This document shows positions 1 through 11,600 of a stretch of 64,000 nt of DNA, piece after piece. The position numbers and the translations under genes were made by a program. Position 1 is the first letter of the stretch. Each line of letters starts with the position of its first letter. Source of the stretch: Amphiura filiformis (Eukaryota; Echinodermata; Ophiuroidea; Amphilepidida; Amphiuridae); assembly GCF_039555335.1 (NCBI RefSeq), contig NC_092647.1, positions 7,637,959-7,701,958 on the forward strand. Direction: 5' to 3'. Below the pieces are notes generated by a model. The model ran no database searches and was not told the origin of the DNA. It worked only from the letters and a program-made list of their open reading frames with translations.

Positions 1-92
1 GAAATCCATACACCCCCTATGAAAGACATGACCTAAATCCTCCACACAGGGAATGTGGATTTCAAACAGAGTCACTCATCACATAACCAAAT
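1..92. mobile_element. Palindromic MITE, family B, truncated by window edge
   Basis: The window opens inside a copy of the commonest short element here. The text 'gaaatccatacaccccctat' followed by 'gacatgacctaaatc' and 'cacacaggga' matches the left arm of the complete copies at 29567-29757 and 34855-35036. Only the left arm and part of the centre are present. The right arm is not recognisable downstream, so this copy is truncated or diverged. Confidence 0.7.
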
Positions 93-95
93 TGC

Positions 96-221
96 ACCCC
101 TTAATGGCGAAACACATGCAAAATCCTACCCTAAATGGCGTAGCACATGCAAAAACCATACCCTAAATGGCGCCAACTGAGAAATATCTATATTGATACC
201 CTAAGTGGCGTAAACAGGGAA
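96..221. repeat. Short tandem repeat with TAAATGGCG core
   Basis: Four imperfect units each begin 'accc(c)TAAATGGCG' (TAATGGCG, TAAATGGCG, TAAATGGCG, TAAGTGGCG) and are about 32-42 bp long. Two also share 'cacatgcaaaa'. A fifth isolated 'cccctaaatggcgatg' sits near 407. No coding potential is visible. Confidence 0.6.
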
Positions 222-1539
222 ATGAGCTAATTTGACACCCAAGGTGTCTTTTTGATGTTGCAGACATAATAGATACTGAAGAAAACATGCACAAAAGTAA
301 CAAGAATCAATTAAAAAGTGGTGATTTTTATCAAATTAGTGCAAACTCACTCAAACAATAATAATACTAACCCTATAAACGTCTAAGGATTTGGCTGAAA
401 AGGACCCCTAAATGGCGATGCCTTCTGAAAAAGTACCCTTTTTCAAAAGACGTCGACGACGCCGTGTGGTGAAAAACATACCCTTTTAGACGTTTTTCTT
501 GGACACGGGTGCGTAGCAAGTCAAGTAGTGAGTGACCCCCCCCCCCGGGGTTATCGTCTATCTTGATAATAATTTTACCGGTATACATTGTAGGCTAGAT
601 AGTGCAAACTATTTTGTTTCTGAATTCCCTTTGGTAGACGAACAATTTGCTACGACTTGAAAATCGGAGCAACTTTAATTTTTGACCCCTATGCAAACTG
701 GGAAGTGACATTTGACCTGTTGCGGCACATAACTTCTGAACCAAAGGTCGTATTGAGAAAAAAAGATATTTGTGATCCTTGGGCCTAGACGAATAATTTG
801 ATATACCTTGAAGCAACATTTGAACACTTTCAATTTTTGACCCCTGTATAACCCTATGGGGTCATTTTGGGGTAATTGATTTCAAAATGTTCAAGGGTAC
901 CAGGGTGGCATTCGCCAGATTCTGAACCAGTAGGTCTCCGAGATATAGAAAACACCAAAAAAACATTATTGTGCGGACGCTACTTTTGAGTCAAGACAAA
1001 ATATCCTATTTCAGCACCAGACTAATATAATACGAGCAAAAAGCAAAAAAGGTTGGTAATGATGAATCCAACGGTGAAGCTCTAGGACACACATACACCC
1101 CCACACACAAAACCGTAAGGATCAATAAATGTTACAAGACGGTACATAGGCAAACAACTGAAAGGAGAGCAAGTTACACCAACTTGTCGTGGGGAAAAGT
1201 AAAATACATAACGGTAAGCAGAGGGGAGACTACAAATGTAGGCACAGAAGTATAGTTTAAGTTTGATAGCCAAAAATGACCAATTCCACCGCCCATAGAA
1301 GTGTTAATATAATATAAATATACAAAAACCACAGGAACAAACATGAATATGGTCGTGTGTCTTGAGCTCGTTACATTTTGCCAAAGTCGACTCAAAACAA
1401 ATGATGATATCTCTGTGTCAAGCAAGAAGTTATTGTCATGCTTGTGGTCTCATTTTATTGCTAAATAAAATGCACTTTCAACCCTGTAAAAAGAAATACT
1501 TGAACTTTTTAATACTGACACTGTGCTTCATAGAATTCA
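222..1539. other. No gene recognised
   Basis: Only short unsupported open frames occur. A run of about a dozen C followed by GGGG lies near 536-550. Phrases such as 'tttgacccct' recur around 680 and 838, which suggests an old repeat, but no family or boundary is recognisable. Confidence 0.4.
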
Positions 1540-1590
1540 GAATGGGCAGGGTGGCGGTGGTGGGGGATGTGGTGGTGGGGGATGTGGTAC
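1540..1590 (+). repeat. G-rich micro-repeat, possible G-quadruplex tract
   Basis: Two tandem copies of 'ggtggtgggggatgt' follow 'gggcagggtggc', giving four G runs of at least three within about 45 bases. It could form a G-quadruplex on the plus strand. There is no gene nearby to regulate. Confidence 0.35.
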
Positions 1591-2828
1591 ACACAAACTC
1601 TATGGGATTGGTATTTTTAGTGCGTAATCAGCTTCTGTAAAGGCTGTAAATTGGATTTGGACTCTATTTAGCATCTAAAAAACTCATGGCCTTACAGCTA
1701 AACAATTCTACTAATTGTTTTTAATCATTTATGATTGGTTTAGTCTAGAAAATACAAACTTTTCCATACAAAACTACCCGTTGTCATATTAAACACGATA
1801 AGTAGGCCTAATGCAGATGTCTTCAAAATCTAAAAGTTACTGTAAAATTTTAATGACTTATCCTATCATAGTCAAAGTATAGATTTTCTGAAGGGAAATT
1901 TGACGAGGAATCTAAATATGGACATTATATTTTCTGTATGGGTTTGGGGGAAAATGTTTAGGTTCAAAATATGTTGAATTGTAAAAAAATCTAACATACT
2001 TTGGGACACCCTATATTCCGAGATTACCAAACAGGTGTGATTTTGGTTTCTTCCAAAGTCAGTTGGCTCTCCATATCCTCTAACCAAATGAATGTTGTTT
2101 ACTTCCAGTTTATTACTGTAAGTTGGTAATAAGCAATGCATTGAGTGACCCATTTTTTATCAAAATCTTTTTTATTCCACCCTGTATAACTTACAGGTCA
2201 CCTGTATAATGAGTTGAAATGTATATATTTGAATTGCTTATGCCTGCAGCTTTCCAAAAATGTATACTTTTGCTAGTTTAGGGTTGATGATTGTCGAGAT
2301 AATCTAATTAGAAACCCGGTTGGTGTAAAAATTCATAATTGTCATGTAACGCTAAGGGTGGCGAGTTCAGAACACACGGCCATGTACAAAAAAGTACTCG
2401 AATATGAGATGAGAGTCACTATGCACATGAACCAATGACAAGGAATAACAAATGGAGGTACATAATAGTTCAAGTCAAGTTCGAAGACCAAAAATTGCAC
2501 AAATCCAGAGCCAATAGGGGTATAAACCAAACAGACAAAAAAGGGCCGACGTTTCGAACTTTCGAGCATATAAACTTTTAATTCAAGTAAGAACTAGTAG
2601 TAAGTTGAAATTAAACTCGGTAGCAAACAAGACAACAAGAGCAAAATAAGCCTGTGTTTTCACTCAATAAGACTGAGTATAAGTTCATTGCCTGTGTCTT
2701 CACTAAACTCACCCGTGGTTTCATTCATGATTGACAACAGTTTTCAAAAGAGTCAATTTTATTTCAATAATATTGAATCATTTGAAATTGATTTGGAATC
2801 AGTTACTTTAATTAATGATAAATATATA
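1591..2828. other. No gene recognised
   Basis: AT-rich sequence with only short open frames lacking homology or splice support. No complete repeat boundary could be drawn by eye. Confidence 0.35.
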
Positions 2829-3130
2829 CCGTAATGGTACAAGTCGGATGGCACGTTGTGCTATCTTCAGTAGATAGCACCACATGATAATTATGCTTCT
2901 TTTTTTATATAGAGGGCGTAATGTTTGTTACCAAACTGCTATTTCAACAATCAATTCGAGTTCAGAGTCTGACATATTTGTGACTTATTTATCAGTATTC
3001 ACGATACTTGACTTCACATTGAAAGTCATCTGTACACTGCCAACCAAGATGGATCCCAAAGAACGATATATAAGTCGTAATTCGAACAGGTGATTCAATT
3101 GTCATTCTGAAATAAAATATGCATTTTTAT
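2829..3130 (+). repeat. Dispersed repeat, copy 1 of a pair
   Basis: This block is homologous to 4583-4905. Shared landmarks in the same order are 'ctatcttcagtagatagc', 'agagggcgtaa', 'taccaaactgc', 'caatcaattcgagttca', 'acgatata', 'attcgaac' and 'gattcaattgtcatt'. The first landmark is a short perfect hairpin. Family unknown; no coding region seen. Confidence 0.65.
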
Positions 3131-3163
3131 TTTGAAATTATGCCGACATACAAGGTTGGTATG

Positions 3164-3730
3164 AACCCTGGAATTAAGGAAACTTTCGGGCCTCATAACT
3201 GCTAAATTGTTGGTCTAAAGTATATAAAAGTATACATATTTAGAATGGCAAAGACTTGATAAGTTCATCTGCGAGGTCAAATTTGGGCCAAAATGCTCAT
3301 TTTGGCCCAAAATCTAAAAACTGTTTTTGGCCCACTTCTTTTTTTCGTACATCCTACCCAAAAATTTTTTTTATCAATTTTTAAAAACTAGATAAAAATA
3401 TCTAGGAGCTTTTTTATGATTTTTTTGAAAATTCAGCATTTTTGGTGCAAATTTCGAAAATTGGTCGAAATTTAAAAAAAAAATGAAAAAACGGCTCCTA
3501 GATATTTTATCTAGTTTTTAAAATTAATTTAAAAAAAACAAAATTTTTTGGTAGGATGTACGAAAAAGAAGTTTTTTTTTTTTTGCCCAAAAAATAGCAT
3601 TTTGGCCCAAATTTGACCTCACAGATGAACTTATCAAGTCTTTACCATTCTAAATATGTATACTTTTATATACTTTAGACCAACAATTTAGCAGTTATGA
3701 GGCCCGAAAGTGTCCATAATTTCAGGGGTT
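3164..3730. mobile_element. 567-bp foldback palindrome (MITE-like)
   Basis: The left arm starting 'ccctggaattaagga' and containing 'ctttcgggcctcataactgc' is the reverse complement of the right arm ending 'ataatttcagggg'. The arms extend almost to the centre (near 3445), so the whole element can fold into one long hairpin. No transposase reading frame lies inside. Probably a non-autonomous DNA element; the superfamily is not identifiable. Confidence 0.8.
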
Positions 3731-4257
3731 TTAAATGTTGCCACAACAATAATGACCTCAATTCTCCAAGATAAGTCGCTACTATTTCTGTAACTATAGT
3801 TTAGTATAAGGTAAAAAGGTAAGTAAAGGAGACGATCCTGTAAACAGTGATCGGAGTGCCCATCTCTCTTTCATTGGCGATTGGGCCAGACTCCTAGCAC
3901 CTAGGTTTCATTATCATTGAGGTATAGGACTTTTTATTTTTTTGGAGGAGAGCAGATAGGGCAACTACTTGATTATATTTCTACATATTCATACTACATA
4001 CTCTGAAAATTTTAGAAAATTCGCACTTTTGAGTCCGTTTTTAAAAAATCACATTTTGTTCCTAAAATGGGGTTATAGCGCCCTCAACGGGCACTCTCTC
4101 CATAGGGCTACATGTAAAGACCAGTTATAGACAAATGGCCCTAAAATAAAACGGACTCGTGCGAATTTCCTCAAATTTTGCATATGATGTAGATTTAACA
4201 TCTGAAAAGTAATGCAAGTGATGCCGTTGCTGCTCTCCTAAATTCATTTTTAAAATG
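3731..4257. other. No gene recognised
   Basis: Sequence between the foldback element and the SINE. Nothing recognisable apart from AT-rich text and a possible extension of the SINE body at its right side. Confidence 0.3.
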
Positions 4258-4446
4258 TCCGCCCCAGACCAAGTCCATGTAATGTTGCTATAGGGGGATC
4301 GCTACACCTCCTCCACAGCGAGTCTGTTACCTTCCCAGCATTTAAGAATGCCGGTACCCATTTATACACCTGGATGGAGTCGCCGGGGCTCGAACCCGCA
4401 ACCTTCCGATTATGAGTCGGAGCCCGTTCCGTTCGGCCACCGTGCT
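4258..4446 (-). mobile_element. tRNA-derived SINE
   Basis: Read on the minus strand the element begins with a tRNA-like head. It has an A-box (TGGCCGAACGG, about 4431-4441), an anticodon-stem TCCGA/TCGGA enclosing a CTCATAA loop, and a B-box (GGTTCGAGCC, 4387-4396). A non-tRNA body follows, containing 'ggtgtataaatgggtaccgg'. The acceptor stem does not pair, so it is a SINE and not a functional tRNA. A related tRNA-like piece with the same CTCATAA loop sits inside the LINE fragments at 56158 and 58139. Confidence 0.75.
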
Positions 4447-4582
4447 TTAGTATAGTTTTACATATTATTCAAAAATAGTTTTAGTAGTGAACTAGTTCAT
4501 CGCTACAAACATCTAAAAACAGAACATGTTTAAAATGAACACTTTAAACAAATTAGGCTAGGCCCTATAAGAAGTATTATTA

Positions 4583-4905
4583 CCGCACATGTTTTACTAT
4601 CTTCAGTAGATAGCGCTGGTATAGAGGGCGTAAATGCTTGATACCAAACTGCCCTGCCAAATTGCAAGCACTTGCTGCAGCCTGCAGGGTATATAAACTG
4701 TTATTTCGGCAATCAATTCGAGTTCAATTAATTATTAAATTAGGATTTATTCAGAATAATACTCAAACAGAATACTATACACCATATCAATATACTAAGC
4801 CAACAAAACACTTTCCACTAAAATAGTTTCCAGGAAACGATATACGTCATGATTCGAACTGATTCAATTGTCATTTTGAAATATATAATAATTAATATGC
4901 AATTT
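4583..4905 (+). repeat. Dispersed repeat, copy 2 of a pair
   Basis: Homologous to 2829-3130, with an internal difference: extra sequence including 'gcaagcacttgctgcagcctgc' between the shared landmarks. It overlaps the probable 3' flank of the acetoacetate-decarboxylase-like gene on the minus strand. Confidence 0.6.
4746..4751 (-). promoter_or_regulatory. Candidate poly(A) signal for ADC-like gene
   Basis: AATAAA on the minus strand about 260 bases beyond the TAG stop at 5009. It is the closest canonical signal I found. It lies inside dispersed repeat copy 2. Confidence 0.3.
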
Positions 4906-5008
4906 GCTTTAAAATACATATTTTCATTACCCGTAAATAGTTTTTGCGAACTGCTTCATCATTTTTTATACACATGACTACTTTTTACCCAAAGTACGAC
5001 TTTCACCT

Positions 5009-5661
5009 CTAAGGTAAACAATCAAAAGCGGACGTGATTGTGAAATTCGCAAAAACTTCAACCGTCCCATACGGAATCTGATTTAGACTTGGTACTTTAA
5101 TAATATCTGAGGGAAAAAACGGCGAAACTATTTCTTTATCAGCTTGAATGTTCCCGGTAGCAGACCGGAATTTGATTGTATTGAAGTCGTAATGGTGATC
5201 GGCGCAAGATCTGGAGTTCGAATCCCATCTTCCAAACCACCTTTGCGAGACGACTTTTTCAATAATGCCAAATCGTGGTCCGTAAGCTTCCCAATCCCCA
5301 TCAGGTTTAAAATCGGCTTTGAACTTCGAGCCTTCTTTCTGGATGTTATAACTAACGTCGGTCATTGCTATAATGTCCGCTTCGCTTGCATTAAGATTGT
5401 ACGACAATCGCGACGATTCTGCTAACAGAAACGTCGGCAAATAAAGCACGGATTTGAAATTTAATGGAAAAACGTCAGCTTCGGGATTCGCACCCAGAGC
5501 CTTCACGTATGGTATGTCGTATTTGAACTCCTCAAAATCCATCCAGAATGGTTTTAATCCTATCGGTCCAGTGTCTGTCTCGTAGCCGATTTCCATGAAA
5601 ACAGGATGCTGGCCAGCAGGGAATTCTGGGATTGAAACGTCTGCTAGGTCAAAACCACTAC
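5009..5661 (-). CDS. ADC-like gene, coding exon 2 (terminal)
   Basis: Supplies two bases of codon 53, then 216 residues to a TAG stop. The acceptor is ATCTTTCAG at 5662 and upward. The open frame runs further upstream to 5695, but that part lies before the acceptor. Composition is typical of real coding sequence, with few repeats. Residues FKYDIP and FWMDFEEF precede the LYLP strand. Confidence 0.68.
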
Positions 5662-8600
5662 CTGAAAGATAGTAACAAAATTCAGACGATTTCAATTGTT
5701 GATGAAATTACGTAAAATGTCAAAACTTTTCCCCTCCTCTCCTCTCTCTTTTCCCTCCTCTTCCTCTCTCCTCCTCTCTTTTTTCCTCTCTCTCTCTCCT
5801 TTTTCCTCTTTTTTCCTTGCGCTAGGGGGCGACAAAATTCAGATTTTGGCATCATAGAGATGTGCTAACATAGCCTGAATACTATTGTTTATGGTCAAGT
5901 CGAAAGCCGTATATTAAAGACAAAGTAAGACATTTTACACGAATCTGTAATTTCTCTATTATACGAGGGGCAGTCAGTATGTTTTAAGAGTTGTCTCGTG
6001 ACGTCATTTATGGATTGTTTTCATGGCATTTCTCAATGATTACATAAACACTGTACCTTTGTCTTTCATACAACACATGTAAAAATTATATCCTACACAT
6101 GATTACGTAACAGCATTAGCATAAAATCAATAGTCTAGGGACACTGCCAAATCACGCAAAAAGGCGGGCCTTTTAAATTACAGAAAATACACGTGTTTAC
6201 AATGTCCGAGAACAGCAAAATTACAAGGTGCATATGGCCAGTTTTGGGCAGGAATAAACAGTAGTTCCTCAGTTTGCATTTGGTAAAATATGAGACTTGT
6301 CATTAAACTTTGGTGGAAATGGGACGTCTGGAAACTTCAACAACTTTAGGGCTTGAATGGAAGCGAAATTATTCTGCAAAAATGGCGAAAATGAAAAAGC
6401 AGTTATTACAAATGACATCAATTATCTCCAAAATTAAACATATTAAAATATAATGACTGGTCACGTGTGAGAGCTGGTACTCAGTGCGATGATAACTGGT
6501 GCAAATCAAACAACAATCTGCGCATGCGTAGGTGGGATGACCGATACAACATGGTGGAAATGCACGTAAATTGCAAAATTCCATGTAAATAGGGCCTAAA
6601 ATATTACAAAATGCTATGAAAATTGTAATTTAAATATTCATATGAATTTTTATGGATGATCTCAACCTGAAATGAACAGAAAAGTTTAAAAAATTAATTT
6701 CTCATTCAAACGATGGTCTCTCTCTTTGTACCACTACTTTTTGTATAAATGTAACAATGGTAGAATAAGAGTTATATTTTAATCACGGGTTCAAATATTT
6801 TCTAGGGAGACTCCCGTTTAAATGTTTAGAGATTAGTCAACAGAACTGGTAAAAAAATTTAAATTTCCACGTTTGCTATTTTTGGCAATATCAAGATTTT
6901 TAAAGAAAGAAAAGCCTTGTTTTTGTCAAAAATAAGACATATTTGACCACGCATTTTAAATAAACTAAAACCTTTACAGCCCAACAAACATGGTTTAATG
7001 AACTGGTAGTTGTGTTCTATTACTGTTCCAAACTGCAGCATTCTCCATTCTTTAATTCCCGAGAAAATATAGAAAATACAACAATACCTCATTTCGGCCT
7101 CTTATTTCCCTTAACAAAAACGACACAATTTCACCAGGTGACTCTAGACCATTGATTGTATGCTAATGCTGTTACGTAATCATGTGTGTGATATAATTTT
7201 TACATGTGTTGTTTGAAAGACAAAGGTACAGTGTTTATGTAAGCATTGAGAAATGCCATGAAAACGATCCACAAATGACGTCACGAGTCAACTCTTAAAA
7301 CATACTGACTGCCCCTCGTACTAAGTAGAGAAATTATATATACATGTATTTGAATGGGGTTTCAACTTTGTCAATGCTGCTGTTTTCCTCGTTGTTTGCC
7401 AAATTGTTCATTTCAAAAATATCTAATAACAATTTGAATGACTTCTCTTTTTCTTTTAGGAAATGTATTATACATTATTTCAATTTGTTTATACTTTCGC
7501 TGGGATCACTAAAGCCTTAAACTTAATCATTATTAATATGTACGGCGAAGCTTCGGGCAAAAACAAAAGTCACCCGCATCACCACCAATTTGTGAAATTT
7601 GAGACACAAATATTACACGGGTATAAGTATATTGCACAATATACAGACTTGACATTTAATATGGAATATATTTTCGTAAAATTCCAAGACTGGTCTGGAA
7701 GGGGTCTACATAAACCGCACGAGCTAAATATTAGTAAGGGTGTGTCGGGAGATGGTGTGAAATAATTGTTTGACAGAAAATGTGCTCTCCATTAGTTTAC
7801 ACTATGGCGCTCATAATGTAGTGAGTTAACCTAAAATGGCGGATTTAAGGATACTGAATTTGGTTTTTGTGGGGGTAAAATTTCTGAATTTGAGCAACAT
7901 TATTCTGATATTATCAAATGTATTGAGGTTTGAGGCGATATTTACTGAGCCTAAATACCAATAAGTGTTCGTCTGAACTGAAATGCACCTGTGATCTACC
8001 AGTTTTGAAAGTGGGAGGAGATTTAAAAATATGGCTCTTAAAAGTGGAACGCACTCTGGAAGTTTGAATGGTCACCTGGGGCCAAATGCTATAAACTAAT
8101 TATACACAAAGAAACAGTGTGAGTTCATTGGACAACCAGTAATCAGCCCAGTTGCTTTTGTACCGTAAGTTTATAACATTTAACCCCAGCGGGGCCATTT
8201 AAAATTCTGAATACGTACAACTTTGAAGAGCCCTATTTTTAAGCTCCTCCCATGTTAAAAAATTTGGTACATTACAAGTGTATTCCAGCAGTGGTGAATA
8301 CCAATTGCTGACAAAGTTTAAGAAATATCACCTCAAACCCCTATAAATTTGATAATAACAGCACAATGTTGCATAAAGTCCGAAATTGTGTCCCCCACAA
8401 AGCTCAAATTCAGCCTTCCTAAATTCGCCATTTTAGGCAACTTCGCTACATTTAGAGCACCATAATGTTAAGTTATGGAAAGCACATTCTATCAAACAAC
8501 TATTTTACACCATCTCCCGACATACCCCAATTAATGTTTGGCCCGTGCGGTTTAAGCAGACTCCGTCCAGACCAGTCGTGGAATCTTGCAAAAAATATTC

Positions 8601-11600
8601 CATATTAAATGTCAAGTCTGTAATAGAAAAACCTGGTTTTTCGTCGATGAACCTGGTTTTTCGATTTGAAAAACCTGGTTTTTCAATCAAAAAACCAGGT
8701 TTATCGATTTGATTGTCAGATTTTTTTTGATAAACTTGGTTTTTCAGCTGATAAATCAGGTTTATCAAAAACTATGACAATGGAATCGATAAACTTGGTT
8801 TTTCAATCGAAAGACCAGATTTTTCGAATTTGATTGTCATGTTTTTGATAAACCAAGTTGGTTTTTCAATTCGATTGCCATGTTGGTGGTTTTTTTTATA
8901 AACCTGGTTTTTCAATCGAAAAGAAAACCCAGGTTTTTCGAATATGATTGTCATTGTTTTTGATAAACCAAGTTTATCGACCGAGAAACCTGGTGTTTCG
9001 CCGATAAACTTGGTTTTTCAATTCGATTGTCATAGGTTTTTTTTATAAACCTGGTTTTCAATCGAAAACCAGGTTTTTCGTATTCGATTGTCATAGTTTT
9101 TGATAAACCAGATGTCTCGGCCGAAAAACTTGGTTTTCGATCGAAAAACCAGGTCACATCGACGAAAAAACAGGTTTTTCTGTTCAATAGTGCAAGTACT
9201 TATACAGGATGTCATCGTTTCTGTAGCTGATATCTCTCAGCCCAATTGCACCTGCGCAGGTGCTGCGTTATCTATTTGCGTTTTCAAGTTTTCCGCGCTC
9301 ACTCCGCGCACAGACGTGTGTCTGTTTCTTAGTAACAACAATTTACGCGCGCACATCGCCGGTTTTTGTTTGAGGAAAATCACCGCGACGACGGACGGAG
9401 TTAGTTGTTGGAAGAGAGTAGCGAGAGTAAGATAAAATTTTCTACTTAGCGATAATTTTGAGTATAATTTGAGTAAATTAATTAGGAAGATGACGAAGAG
9501 GAACGGAAGAATGGAGAAGAAAGAGGTAAGATATCTAAATTTTATCTTTAAATGGAAATGTTTGGAAAAATCGTGTTTTTATTGCTTTTCTGGAAAAAAA
9601 AGTAGTAAGCTTATCAATTCTAGCCTCAAGACTTTTTATTGAGTTTACCACTGACTTTATTTTAGAGGTAAACTTTTAAACTTTAGTTAGAATGTGTGTA
9701 AAATAATCCCGATGGACAAGCAAACAAGGTAAGTTGTTTTAACAGGATGAAACGTAATCTTTGTTTTGTGAATAAAAAAATATTAAAATAACAGTGTTTT
9801 CCCGTTTTGGCTCCGTCACCATTGACTACAACATAGGGCCTATGCGATAAATGACGTAATAATATATGGCGCGTTACGCGTTGTTTTATACGCGCGTATA
9901 AAAGTTATCGTTATAGTAGTGCTCGGTGAGTGCAAGCCCAGACAAACGAGCATGCAAGTAGGCCTATACAAAGTCATAAAGTACGCGAAAACAAAAAATG
10001 AGGTGAAAATATGCATTAGAACCAGAACAAATTCATTGAACCACTTTTTATTAATAAATCACTATAACTTTGTTCAATATTTCTTAATAAAAGAAACCTG
10101 ATTTTTGGTGATCAACAACACACCGCATTATTAAAAACAGAAAATTAAGCAAAACATTGTGACAGCATAAAGTCAGTTGTCAGACACTAGGCCTAAAAAA
10201 GCATCGAAAATCGGATTTGTGCATTTTTGTAAAGAGTATTTAGTGTGTTAATCACAGTGGCAGAACCAGGAATTTTTTCGGAGGGGGGGGGCATAAAAGT
10301 AAATTTCAAGGATAGGAGGCAAAATCAACAAATTTTGCACAAATGTGCAAAAGTTTTGCTTAGAAATGGGGTGGGGGAAAACTTTGGAAAAATATGGGGG
10401 GTGGCCCATCTGGCCCTCCTGTACTGCCCCCAATAGTTAATCACAGAGTAGTGTCCCTCGGACGCTCATTCTACAAAATCCGGTGCCAATCCACTATAAA
10501 AATTGAAAAAATAAAAGTTGTTCAAAAAGACCTGCTTTTTGTGTTTTTTAAGAGTAAATGTATCACTACTTTCAGATGTACAAAATTGCCAACACCACTT
10601 GCATATTTTTCTTTCAGGAAGTCATGATGTTATTTAACACCAAAGCGCAATGTAATGTGAGCTACGTTACCGACTACAAAATGGGCTGGTTTTACTCAAG
10701 GTCATAAAAAGCAAACTAAAGATCACTTGAGTGAAATGTAAAACAGATTTCACCATTTCATAGAAGTTTTGAAGATGCGTAAATGAGTGTGTAACGTAGC
10801 TCACAGTAACGTGTTCACTGGTTTTTAATGTTATTTGCGAACGTTAGAACGTTATGTCGGTTAATTCTAATATAAATGGGGTTCGACCACTGGTAGCTTT
10901 CACATATTATTAGGAAGTACATGAAATACAAGTGCATACTATAGAATCCTGGTAACGTAGCTCACCAATCTTAACATGGTCGGTCAAAATTTCAATGTTT
11001 ACAACATTTCTATGCCAAAAATGCTACAGCATCACGATTTTTACTGTGATTTTTAAAAACCTATGAGTGTTTCCTTTCAAAAACCGCAAATTACATTGAT
11101 ACCTCTGTTTTACTTCTTTCCAATAACGTGTGTTAAAAAGGGTAACGTAGCTCACAGCGTTTTGATAGAAAGTGCAATTTATTTAAGAATTACACAAAGA
11201 CGTTTTAATCACTAAAAAATAATGTTGATAAACAATATGATGGTGCGTTATCTAATTAAAAAACAACATATATGTAAAGAAATCGCATTTATTCAAAGAA
11301 AATATTCAGGGTTAGATGTGACACTTGAGCAGTGGAAAAGCATTTTTAGCGATTTTTGAAGAAAGCATTTAAAGTATATGGAAAACTATATGTGTCCGTG
11401 TAGATCTCGTTGAGTTCTACCAGAAAAACAACATGTTTGATGCCCTAAATGCTCGACAAAGTGTTTGTGGACCAAAGAATGGAAAAAAGGCTATTGGCAC
11501 CGGATTTTGTAGAATGAGCGAGCAGTAATAAAATATTAGGCCTAAATACCTTGCAACATATAAGTTGCAAGTGATAAGACTGAACACTACCTATAAATTG

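Noticed and set aside
4370..4446. A tRNA gene with CAT anticodon on the minus strand
   Set aside because: A- and B-boxes and the anticodon stem are present, but the acceptor stem does not pair and a SINE body follows.
7463..7765. A 100-codon plus-strand frame overlapping the 7644 element
   Set aside because: Half of it lies in the inverted-repeat element and half outside; no homology and no splice context.
8505..9215. Overlapping minus-strand frames with KPGFS peptide repeats
   Set aside because: They simply translate the AACCTGGTTTTTC minisatellite in several frames.
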